A stretch of DNA of 64,000 bases. Source: Lindgomyces ingoldianus. Lineage: Eukaryota > Ascomycota > Dothideomycetes > Pleosporales > Lindgomycetaceae. Made by a program: the position numbers and the translations under genes. Location: NCBI RefSeq assembly GCF_010093535.1, contig NW_022985165.1, forward strand, positions 833,956 to 897,955. The letters are read 5' to 3'. Every line of letters starts with the position of its first letter. Position 1 is the stretch's first letter. Below the pieces are notes generated by a model, which was not told the origin of the DNA, did no database searches, and saw nothing but the letters and a program-made list of their open reading frames with translations. This document shows, piece after piece, positions 9,601 through 19,713 of this stretch.

Positions 9601-12375
9601 ATGGATCCTATCACTATCATTAGCTTGCTTGCCTCGCTCACCAATCTGATTCATGCGAGCAAATCGGTGATAGAGGTTATCAACACCTTTAGAGATGGCG
9701 ACAAAGACCTACAGAAGTTGCTTGAAGATATATCTGTTTTCACAGAAGCCTTGAGCGGATTCGAACGTGTCCTACGGAGTCGGCAAACCATTCACAGAAT
9801 ATCCGGACCGGTCATGGACAGCATGCTCCAAAATTCATTTAATACCATCAAAGATCTCGAGGATCGTTTGGAACAATCACTAAACTCCAAGGTCTCAGCC
9901 GTCCGCCGAATGAAATGGGTCCAGAATACGTCCGGGATCAAAAGGCTACACGACCGGATAAAGGAGCAGCACTCGATGCTTCAAACATTCCTCGCCATCA
10001 CTCACGCGTAAGAATTTCCCCTCTCGGAGAGCTTCTGAAAGTGTACTGATCTTGTACATAGAGAGACTTTCCTATCAGTTGCTTGCCAGTACCCGCAATA
10101 CATGTTGCGAGGCTCTGCGGTTGATAATACCGCAGCTGTGGACGACAAGGCTACGGCATCGACCAATCTACAAGTTCCAGCGACAACGTATCGATCGCGG
10201 CGAATTTCAAATGCTAGCTCATTAGCCACGATTGAAAGCCTTGCGGACACGATGATTTCATCCTTCGATTCGCTAACACTCGTTAGCTCATCCTCAAGCT
10301 CAGGGAGCTCTAACATCTTCTCGCGCCAGTCGTCCGAGATTCCCTCGAACACTAGTCAGGAAACTAACGAGGGGCTATGTCAGGTAAATACAAGGCCCGA
10401 GCTGGGCGATTCTCAAGAAATCTTAGTGGTCCGCCAAGCGTGTCGCTACAACTGCTATTGCATATGCCATACCCAAGATGTTACCAAGCTTCGCCAAGGC
10501 CTTGGGAAACGTGCAAATGCTAAGGTGCGTTGCAGCGTGCCGGATTGTCTATCCAATGCAACAGTAGAAGAAAAGTACGCCATCCAGTCGAAGTCCTTCC
10601 TCAAAACTCTAAGCAAGGCCATCTTCTCGAAAAGCATAAATGTTCGCCATGAATTGAAGACATATCGCATGGTTCCAGAAGGCTCAGAAGCAATGCGGTA
10701 TGTGAAGCACGGGAATTTAGGGAAGCTAAAAGCTTGCATCGAGTCCGGCCAGGCAACAATCTGGGACACTGCCCCAGATGGATGGTCATTGCTCCATGTA
10801 AGCATAAAGGAGGATTAAAGGAGGTAGGCTAATACATATATAGACAGCTGCGTACAATCGACAACTACCAATTGTGAAATACCTCATTGAGTTAGGTGTT
10901 GACACCGAGAGCGGAGATGTCGGATCAAGGTTAGTCACTCGACATAAGCGCTCCAGGCTGTATTGACACATGGATCACCACTAGGAAGCCGGCCGATCTT
11001 GCCATTCTCAAATCAATTGGTCAGGACGCAACTCAGGTAGAGCACGATATCGTCGAAGTATTCTCGCAAAAGGATGGTTTCTTAAGCGATTTTGATTTTA
11101 CTCCCATCCATATCGCTGTTCTCGAACTCTATTCTGCTTCAGACTCTGAACGCCCTTCTCTTGAGTCGTAAGTTCCAGCACATATCATGTTGTCCCATAT
11201 CTATGGTCCCTGCGATCTTTTCGGAAACTAATGCGTATTCACCATTCGTCTGATTCGATTATAGGCTTATTCAGCTAGTCGATGATGCCAACAACGCACC
11301 CGTAAACACGAGCTGGTCAGAATGGAAATTAAGATATAAGAAGCGATCACCTTTGTTCTCTGCCATAATTGAATACTTCCGGGCCTCGGCATTCGGTCAA
11401 CCAGAAGGAACCAAAATCATCCATAATCTCGTTGACCAGAGGGATAAGAAATACAGCTGGACACCTCTCCATTGGGCTTCTGCTGCAGGTCACGTGGAAA
11501 AAATGCGGGTCTTGGTACAGTTTGGAGCAGATCCGACACTACTGTCAAACTTGGACGCGAACATACTACATGCGGCGGCCGAGTCAAAAATTGGCAGAGG
11601 CTTGGCAGGTGCTCTTGATATTTGGAGACGTTGCCCGGACCAGCTAAATATCAACCAAACTAACAGATGGGCCGAGACACCATTACACGTTGCCTCCTGG
11701 TGCTCTGCCGCTTGCGTATCGCTTCTACTGGAGGCTGGGGCCGACACTGATGCGCAACAAGAGGATGGCCAGGTTCCTCTTCATTGCGCTGGACTTTCTG
11801 GACGAAGCCTGGACAGGAGAGATATCGTCTCACTCTTGTGCAATTCAAAGAGCAAAAAACACATCAACATTCAGGACGCCGACGGTCGGCCTCCGATATT
11901 CGATTTCCTCGACGACCAAGAGTGCATCGAGATACTTCTCCAGAATGGAGCTCGTCTAGACTTGACCGACGAGTCTGGCAAAAATATCATCCACCACGCT
12001 TGTATACAAGACGAAAAGGAATCGCTGAAGCTGTTATTATGCGAAGCTGGGGACACCAACATAGCTACTGCAAACGATCTCAGCGGCAACAGCCCTCTCA
12101 TAGAAGCTTTCTGTAACTCCAGCATTGAATGCGCTTTGATAATGCTCGAGCTTGATGACGTAGGAGATATCATCAGCAAAGATGGTTGGGCAGCTGTTCA
12201 TTACGCCGCAAAAATCGGGGACGAGAGATTGCTAGAAGCAGTCCTCACGCACTCGAGTTTCATGAAAGGTATGAAGACTATGGACGGGAAAAGGGTTGAT
12301 ATGGTGGCCATGGAGTCTGGTACTTGGACTGGAAAAGTTAAAGAACTGATACGCAAGTATGACTATTTGGGCTAA
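9601..12375 (+). CDS. Ankyrin-repeat protein with fungal helical N-terminal domain
   Basis: Five exons: 9601-10007, 10062-10797, 10844-10929, 10985-11167 and 11265-12375. All introns are GT-AG and about 46-97 bases long. The joined protein is 840 residues. The N-terminus (MDPITIISLLASLTNLIHAS, about 1-130) is the amphipathic helical domain that precedes many fungal STAND and ankyrin proteins and may be an oligomerisation or death-fold-like module. A Ser-rich linker follows (with SLVSSSSSSGSS-like runs). Next is a segment with a Cys/His cluster (CRYNCYCICH). Ankyrin repeats occupy about 240-840: DGWSLLH-TAAYNRQLPIVKYLIELG, SWTPLHWASAAGHVEKM, ETPLHVASWCSAACVSLLLEAGA and GWAAVHYAAKIGDERLLEA. No NACHT or P-loop is present. 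The function is unknown; ankyrins imply protein binding. The splices restore canonical ankyrin repeats, which supports the model. Confidence 0.85.
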
Positions 12376-12752
12376 GATATATACACGCGTAGGATTTCAG
12401 CGGGGCACCGACTTAGCATGGTATATTCGCCTTGGGGAGACATTTAATTTCATGCATTGACCCGCACACATAACCATTAAATGGTAATCTGTTTAATTAA
12501 CTAGACATGTAGTTATCGTTTAGTAATATCGGATCTGTATAAGGATCTACCCATTTCTACTGTGTACCCTCCATAGACGAGATCTATGCGCAGATATCCT
12601 GGTTTTTGGCACCATAGGACTGCTGCGAAGCTGCTACTGCGCTGTAGCATTGTTGCATTCGATTAAGACTGCTATCGTGTTGCTCCGTGCAGACCATGTG
12701 AGTGCTGCGTACATTTTATCTGCTGTTTAGAAATTATACAGATTCTAGATGA
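12376..12752. other. Intergenic region left of the inverted-repeat element
   Basis: No gene supported; presumably the 3' flank of the ankyrin gene. The composition is moderately AT-rich. Confidence 0.45.
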
Positions 12753-13140
12753 CAGTGTTCGGAATCAACAGGTGGCAGGTGGCTAACCTGCAGATTCTCA
12801 GGTGCCTGCGGGTGCAATTTTTGAAGGGTGAGTTTACTGTATAGAGTAGTCTAGATATTCCTTATTGTCAGATTGCCCCTTCTATACCTAAGGTAACTGA
12901 CAAATTAGCTTTATAGTACCTTAAAATTGCCTAATGAAGTTGTTAACGCTTCTTATGGCCTCCTGTTACACTAATACGGCAGCGGTACACTAATTCGACA
13001 GCGTCTCCCTCAACCACATTACCTAATTGGGTTGTTTATTGACTTGGTTAGGTATAGCATTGAGTCTCAGGCACGACCTGCACCTGAAAATCTGCAGGTG
13101 GGCTACCTGCAGGTGCTCCACCTGTCGATCCTGAACACTG
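12753..13140. mobile_element. 388-bp MITE-like element with about 60-bp terminal inverted repeats
   Basis: The left end begins CAGTGTTCGGAATC and the right end, read on the other strand, begins CAGTGTTCAGGATC. The two arms stay alignable for about 60 bases: the first 23 match at about 20 positions, and the next 30 (CAGGTGGCTAACCTGCAGAT against CAGGTAGCCCACCTGCAGAT and onward) differ at few positions. An 8-base insertion lies in the right arm. CAGGTG/CACCTG words recur inside the arms. The interior carries no transposase and is AT-rich. A 5'-CAGTG end is typical of hAT transposons, so this could be a non-autonomous hAT derivative. The flanking octamers (CTAGATGA and ATTCTCCA) are not identical, so no target-site duplication supports that class. 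Confidence 0.55.
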
Positions 13141-14237
13141 ATTCTCCAGCGCGTGCAGCCTGCGCTCCCCGAGAACGACAGCGGTGCGACCAATCACCAC
13201 AGCGGAAAGTTTAAATTGGGACAAAGTGGCTCTATAAGAGGAACTTAGCTGTCTGTTTAGGAGATTGATATGCAAATGGAGAAAACTAAGCCCTCCATAA
13301 CGAAAATAAAGAAGTGGAGCACAACGCGGATAAAGGCTTATGGAGCCCACCTTTGCGGACTTGTCACGGGTGTTCAGTTTTAAAGAGAAGATGTGACGGG
13401 GAAGGGGGGAATATAAGGACCTTCGCGATGTAGAAGCTCTATTCTTCGAGTAATAGGCTTTGCAAAATTTGGAAGGGGACTGGCTGCTTGAATATAACAT
13501 GGTATTATCTAGGAGAAATGTTCCTATAGAAAACGAAGAATTGACATGGGCTGCACTTCTTCCGCTCGAATGGGGAATAAAAATGGCTGCGGGCGTAGAT
13601 GGGGTTGATCCGTTATATTAACAATGAAGTTACTTGTTGTCACTAAAGTTCAAGTTCAATGAGGACTATATAGATCAATCAATGTTGCATAATGAGTAAC
13701 TTACGAGACTAATATCTTCCCAGGTCCCCAAATCCGGATTGCCTTTTGAGAACTGCTTCTCTTTAGCAGCTCTAACTCTAGTGCTTAACAGCAATATTAA
13801 ATCTGATTTAAGGATAATTTTGAATTCTTTAAATCTGAGCATCTCTAAGTCAATGATTACTCCACATCACGCTAATGAATCATCCCCGTCCTCGGAGTCG
13901 CTTTTCCATTCATAACCATTGAGCTTTTCCATGTTTCCCCGCGCGGGGTTCAGCCCTGCACAGTACTGCGCTTCTCCACAAATGCAAGTGACATGGATAA
14001 GGCGGAGGTTGTGCGACCATTGCCGAGCTTTCAGGAATCCTGCGGAGATGAGCGACGACAACCATCGCGATATATCTTGGATGCAGGCCACTGATCCGTG
14101 GGCCCGGTTTCGAATCGACTGACTTGCATGAAAATTGGTTTTTTTGGATTGTCAGGACCCTTGCATATTTGTGCAATTTTTGGGGCCTTTTGAATGAGCG
14201 TCCTGCGAGGTCATCGGCATCAAAGATATTTGCTTAC
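13141..14237. other. Intergenic region upstream of the MFS transporter
   Basis: No gene supported. About 13600-13870 is AT-rich. Open frames at 13867-14122 on both strands show no domain. The right end holds the promoter and 5' UTR of the transporter gene; an in-frame open stretch upstream of its ATG (14124-14237) lacks similarity to the family and is treated as leader. Confidence 0.45.
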
Positions 14238-16139
14238 ATGTCTATCCTAGAGGAAGAGAAGGTCCAGGGGCAAGCGGTGGAAGCTGTTGAGAAGTCTCTG
14301 GAGCAGATCGGCACAGAAAGCTCATCACATGTGTCTCCAGGCGGGGGACCTCGACCAAAGATCTCCTTCAAGACTAAGATGGCCATCCTGGTGGGCTCCC
14401 AATTCATTCTCACTCAATCAGGCAAGAAATGATGTCTTTCTAGTCTCTAATCATGATGTACGAATCCTACCTTTTCACCCTCATCATGCCAGCCGCCATC
14501 CTCGCCTATATCAATGCCGATCTTGGCCCAGACCCCAAATATCCCTGGATAACAGTGTGCTGGAACCTCGGAGCTGCTATCATCGTCACCGTAGGCGGTC
14601 GTCTCGCCGACATCTTTGGCCGTCGATGGTTTCTCCTAACAGGCGCGGTGTCAGCCGCAGTCGGCGCCCTCGTCGGCGCAACCGGACAATCCATAAACCA
14701 AATGATTGTTTCTGGTGTGCTCTTCGGTTTTGGCGGCGGCTTCCAAGAAATGTGTTTCGCTTGTGCTCAAGAACTCGTTCCGAACCGGTACCGCTTTGCT
14801 ACACTCGGCATTATGATTCTCGCAAACCATGTCAGTAGTTTTGGACCGCTGATTGGATATGCGTTTATTACCTATACGAGTATTGGGTGGAGAGCGTGCT
14901 ATTGGTTTTGCTTTGCGTTTGAGAGTGCGACGGCGATTATGTTGTGGCTGTTCTACATGCCGCCTAGTTTTGAGACGAAACATGAGGACGATTATAAGAC
15001 GAAATGGCAGCTGGTGAAGGAATTGGATCATATGGGACTGTGGTTGTTTACAGCAGGATGCTTACTCTTGCTCTTGGGTTTGAATTGGGCAAGTCCACAA
15101 ATTATGAAAAGCAAGCATAGATCGAATCCTAACGATACAACAGGGAGGTGTAACGTACCCCTGGTCAAGCGCGCATGTCGTGGCACCCATTGTGATAGCA
15201 TTTGCATGCTTCATAGTGCTCGGATTCTGGGAAGTTTACGCAAACCTCAAATATCCCATTCTACCCCCAAAGCTGTTTGTTAAATGGCGAGAGTTAGTCT
15301 TCTCTCCTCGGCCATGTTTCTAGCTAATCGCTTTTAGGTTCACCGCTCTTCTTGTTGTCTGCTTCGTAGCCGGCATGCTCTACTATAGCATGAACGTACT
15401 TTGGCCGCGGCAATCGTCCCTTCTCTTCGTTCCCGCAGGCGACACAATCATTCGTGGCGTCTACGCCAATATGGTGTCATTTGGCACTATAATCGCTGGT
15501 TGGTATTGCGTCCTAGTAATGCCTTGGGTGGGACACGAACGGTGGCAGCTCGTTACGCTCATCTGCGCTCAAACAGCCCTAATCGGATCCATGGCAAGCA
15601 TCGGTATCAACGACAAAGCCCAAGCGATTGCTACGGTCGTAATCGTGGCCGCGTGCAACCTACCCCCAAGCCCCTTGAGTTTCGGAATGGTTAGTCTAGG
15701 CCTGGATGACCAGAGTGACATCGGCGTCGCAGTGGGTCTAATCTCAACATTCCGCCTTATCGGCGGCGCCGTCGCAACCAGTATCTACGTATCCATTTAC
15801 ACATCGCGATACCAGTCTAACATCACACCTATCCTTCACCGTTTGACGCAGGACACCGGATACACTGGGTCCTTCCAGGCTTTGCTGAAGGCGACCGCGG
15901 CAAATACTCAAGCGACGTATGCGAAGGTTCCGGGGATTACTCCGGAGACTATGCAGGCGGCTATGTTAGCTGTTAAGACGTCGTATGTGGGTGCGTTTAG
16001 GCTGGTGTATTTGGTAGCAATTGCGTTTGGGGTTTGTGCAATTGCGAGTGCGCTCAGTACGAGAAGTGTGGAGAAGGCGAAGAAGAGTAATGAGCAGGCT
16101 GTTAGGCTGGAGACGGAGAAGGAGAATATATTGGTTTGA
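14238..16139 (+). CDS. MFS transporter, siderophore/TRI12-type efflux family
   Basis: Four exons: 14238-14390, 14444-15088, 15144-15292 and 15338-16139, giving 582 residues. Intron 1 (53 bases, GTGGGC...CTAG) joins MAIL to SLIMMYESYLFTL. Intron 2 uses a GC donor (GCAAGT at 15089, branch-like CCTAACG, acceptor CAG 15143) and restores the family's W-GGVTYPW motif. Intron 3 is GTTAGT...TTTTAG. The protein has a cytosolic N-terminus of about 45 residues and then 12 or more membrane helices. The MFS motif is GGRLADIFGRRWFLL between helices 2 and 3, followed by a VPNRYR loop. FVAGMLYYSMNVLWPRQS lies in the C-terminal half. The layout resembles fungal TRI12/siderophore-iron transporters of the drug:proton antiporter type. 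The substrate is unknown. It converges on the ZNG1 gene with only about 110 bases between. Confidence 0.88.
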
Positions 16140-16248
16140 AAGAATGAGATTGCGTGTTGAAATCAAGGAAACCAAGGTTCTCTTTATACAGAATGAGATT
16201 TGAGTGCCTGGTGCTTAAAGTTGAGAATTTTCCTATACCAGAACCTGT

Positions 16249-17617
16249 CTATGAGGGTAATGCTAGTGTGGACATGAGACTTTCGCGGAAAGCTGGTTGA
16301 TCTACCTTCCTTCCAATCAGTACTAGTTTGGCTTCAACGTGGCTAGGCTGGCCTTCTCCTTCCGTCGGTTTGCTTCTGACCGGACTCTCGTCAATGATCT
16401 CGTATATATTTCTCACTCCCTGAACAAGTAAAACCTTGCCGCCTATGATTGGGACTCGGCCTTTCAACCGATGTATCTCAAAAGTCTCGTACGCACTGAT
16501 CTCAGGCAACTCGTCTTCCCACAATACAGTGCGTAGGAATTTGTCGAAGTTCTTAATATGTGCTTCGTCAATGGCAGGAAATGTAATCGTGGAAGTGGAT
16601 ATTGTCTAAAATTGATGATTAAATTAACAAGTACCAAAGGGAACTTCGCAACTCACAGGATCAAGGTGACTGTGTCCCTTACTCGCGAATGTTAGATCTG
16701 CATCTGTGACTTGGTTGTAGGCATGTAGATCTAGAAGTAAACCCTCCAGCTGTGAGACCCGACTCTTAGTCGTAGTTTCTATCCTTGCTAGTCCATTTAT
16801 CGACCGGATACGTTCCACGACTTTGTTGAGTTCCTCGGTGGAGACTAAGTCGGCTTTGTTTATCAGTATGACATCTGCATGGCTAATCTGCAAGTGACAT
16901 GTGGTTAGGAGTGGGCTATTGTGGTGATGTTCTTTCTCTTCCTTTAATTTGTCCGGATCATCACCGAATCCCTCATTCAATTCTTTCATGACGTTCTTGG
17001 CATCAACTAGAGTTACTATTCCATCTAGGAAAATGGTACTTCCGAGTCCATCATCTAGCCAGAAGAGCGGAGCGATGTTCCCTGGATCCGCGAGACCGGT
17101 GGTTTCGAGGAGGATGTAGTCGAACTTTCCTCGCTGCTCCATGAGGTTTTCGATTGCCGCTACGCCGACATCTTTGACGGAACAGCAGATACAGCCGTTT
17201 GCGAGGGGAACAAAAGGAATGGGCTTCGCTTCTGTTGAATTCGTGTCGGAAACCGTAAGCTGTTTCTCGATGTCGATCGCTACGTCCTTTATCAGTCAAG
17301 CTGAGCATGGGCTCGGGCGTTTTAGCACTCTGCTTACAATCACCAAACTCGTTGAGGATAACCGCTATTTTCTTGCCATGTTGTTCGGTTAGAATGTAGT
17401 TGAGCAATGTTGTTTTCCCGGCGCCTAAGTAGCCGGTGACGATCGTGATGGGTACTTTGTCAAGTGTCATTTCTATAGGATCGGCAATGAGGTCGGGCAC
17501 GGCATCGTCTTGGAGAGAGGCTAGCTGGGGGGGTTCTTCGTCTACGTCAGGGTTGGCACCTTCTTGTCCTGGCTGCACAAGAGGTGGGGTCTCATCATCC
17601 GACATGTCAGGATGCAT
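16249..17617 (-). CDS. zng1: ZNG1/CobW-type zinc-chaperone GTPase
   Basis: Three exons on the minus strand: 17617-17338, 17279-16657 and 16605-16249, giving 419 residues. The G3E GTPase domain contains Walker [12 protein letters not shown], the switch/Walker B segment [12 protein letters not shown] and the nucleotide-specificity motif INKAD. The metal-binding GCICCSVKD (C-x-C-C) is characteristic of the COG0523 family. A His-rich loop ([10 protein letters not shown]) lies before [11 protein letters not shown]. The third exon carries the CobW C-terminal domain. In eukaryotes ZNG1 (CBWD) delivers zinc to methionine aminopeptidase 1 using GTP hydrolysis. Splicing joins [15 protein letters not shown] and [15 protein letters not shown], both in frame. 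The start [10 protein letters not shown] leads an acidic N-terminal extension of about 55 residues. It is divergently arranged with the MOB3 gene. Confidence 0.93.
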
Positions 17618-18184
17618 GTTGGCTATCGCGCGGTAAGTCTCCGCAAAAAGAAGTCTGTTTAAGTAAGAGGGAGTTTGCAGTGGCGAAGGGCCGGCAGCGC
17701 ACTGTTGGAAATATCAGACTTTGGACAAAAATAAAGAAGTTAAGAGACACGCAGATTAGTTTGGAGAAAAGAAGGACCTTTGAAAGAATTGCCCCAAATA
17801 TGTAGTGAAGTTCTAGTGCGCAGGTGATTGGAGTAATCGCATGTTAACCCGGGCGAGGTTAAAATTCAACTCCGCAAGCTCAGTTCGGACTTCGTTTGAA
17901 GCTAATTATGCAAAGATAGAGAGGTTGTGATTTAGACATAGCTTAAAAGATCTGCGATTTCTTACCTGGAAGATATTGAACTGGCTTCCGTATTCGTGGA
18001 AGAGTCGTGGTTCACGATGTTCAAGTGGTGGTGAATCTACGTCATTCCCAATTTGGACTAGCTTAAAAAGTGCTAATCCCTGCATTCTCGACTATGAGGC
18101 GTCGAGTTTAGGCCAGCAGCAAACAACATCTCTGGCACTACCCCAGACCGACACTTTTTCCTCATCCACACTCACTCGACTGTA
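17618..18184. other. Divergent promoter region, zng1 / mob3
   Basis: 567 bases between two start codons pointing outward. No gene supported. It probably acts as two promoters; no specific site stood out. Confidence 0.5.
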
Positions 18185-19713
18185 ATGGCTGCCTCAGCTC
18201 TGTCCCCTTCGAGCTCTCCCCGACTCCCTAGTCCTCCCCCGATCGCCGAAGACCAGCTTGGCCCTAAATCCCCCATCGCGCAAACGGAAGAACAACAAAA
18301 GCTATGGCAGAGTGTAGATCATGGCGCCGCAAGGAGGATACGACCGGGCACGAAGGCGGCCGATATGGCAGAAGGACCTCCGTTGGTTGACCTGTCAGAG
18401 GTACGGAATCACCGAGGCGGTTGGCCAAGCAAGGTGAAGCTGTTCAATGCTAATTACATGGCTAGATTGACTCGGCCTTCCAATTGACAGAGCACCTAAA
18501 AGCACTCCATAACTTCCTCACCCACCCTACCGGCACGAATACTACAATACCAGTGGATAGGGAGACGGCACTCAAGCTTGCGCAGCCGCCAGAGAACGTC
18601 GACAAGACACTGTGGCTCTACGAACTCTGTCGTTTCCTCACCCAGAAAGTAAATTCAATTATAGTGGCTCTCTTCTTTGACACTCCGGCTTGCTCTGCTG
18701 CTACATGCCCCGAGATGCGCGCCTCAGAATGGCAATACTTATGCGCCGTCCACGACCCTCCAAAATCCTGTTGCGCCATCGACTACTGCTGCCACACATT
18801 AGACAATGCTGCCAATACCCTCACCTCGCCAAAGACCTTCCCGTCACGGCTGTCGCTGGGCGCCGAGCCAAATGTCCAGCATCAGCAAATCCGCCAGCTG
18901 ACAAACATCTTTAGGAGGGTATATAGGATTTTCGCACATGCGTGGTTCCAGCACCGGGAGATGTTCTGGAAGGTTGAGGGTCGGACTGGGCTGTATATTT
19001 TCTTCAAGACTGTATGCGACGTCTATGGGCTGATCCCAGAGGACAACTATACCATTCCCTCGGAAGCGGAGGGCATTGATCCCGCGGCAGACGCCACCCC
19101 GGTTACTGCGCCTATGGTTCTTAAGAGACCCCAAGATCAGGAAAATACCTCCGTAATCGAAGGCGTTTCCGACCATGGGCTTTCCACCGCTGGCACCACG
19201 AAACGGCACCGCCACTCGCCCTCTGTTGGTGCTACAGCTGTGACGACGGTTGTAGAGGAGAATGAAGAAGAGGAGCAACAGTTAACGACAGAGGACCCGA
19301 AAGACCTGCTTCCTCAGGTGGAGACACCAAGCGCGATCTCTAACCCCGCCGAGGACTCCACAGTAATAGAGCAACCGACGATAGGCGAGAAGGGCGATGA
19401 AGCCCCGGAAGTAACCGGATCTCTGCCTGCTCCAGAAACCGCCCAAGTGCCTGAAGAAACCGAAAAGCAAAGCGGAAGCGCAACAAAACAAGATGAAGTT
19501 GAAGCCGTAGAAGAGAAGGCGAGTGAAGCTCCTGATGAGCCAGTGGTTGCACCCGAGACAGAAAACGTCCCAGCAGAGAGGGCGGAGGAAAAGGCCGAGG
19601 AGGAGACAAGCTCAGCGGAGCCGGAGAAAGCAAAGAAGGACGAGCCTGCTGTCGATCTAGACATGGCTGGTGACGGAAATCAACCGGGGGAGAAACTAGG
19701 GTCTGACGAATAG
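18185..19713 (+). CDS. mob3: MOB3/phocein-family kinase-adaptor protein (STRIPAK subunit)
   Basis: Two exons, 18185-18400 and 18466-19713, giving 487 residues. The intron GTACGG...GGCTAG with branch-like GCTAAT joins VDLSE to IDSAFQLTEHLKAL, which matches the family. The Mob1/phocein domain spans about 35-280. It shows RRIRPGTKAADM, TLWLYELCRFL, the zinc Cys pair CPEMRASEWQYLC and the His pair HAWFQHREMFW. It ends at VYGLIPEDNYTIP. The first two thirds match fungal MOB3, which in Neurospora and Sordaria is a subunit of the STRIPAK complex controlling hyphal fusion and fruiting. The remaining 200 or so residues are a disordered Glu/Ala/Pro-rich acidic tail, also seen in filamentous fungi. The large minus-strand frames here are antisense shadows of that low-complexity tail. 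Confidence 0.92.

Noticed and set aside
13048..13500. 150-codon minus-strand frame
   Set aside because: It overlaps the right arm of the inverted-repeat element and shows no domain; composition is not coding-like.
19282..19664. Ser/Ala-rich minus-strand frames
   Set aside because: Antisense shadows of the Glu/Ala-rich MOB3 tail.
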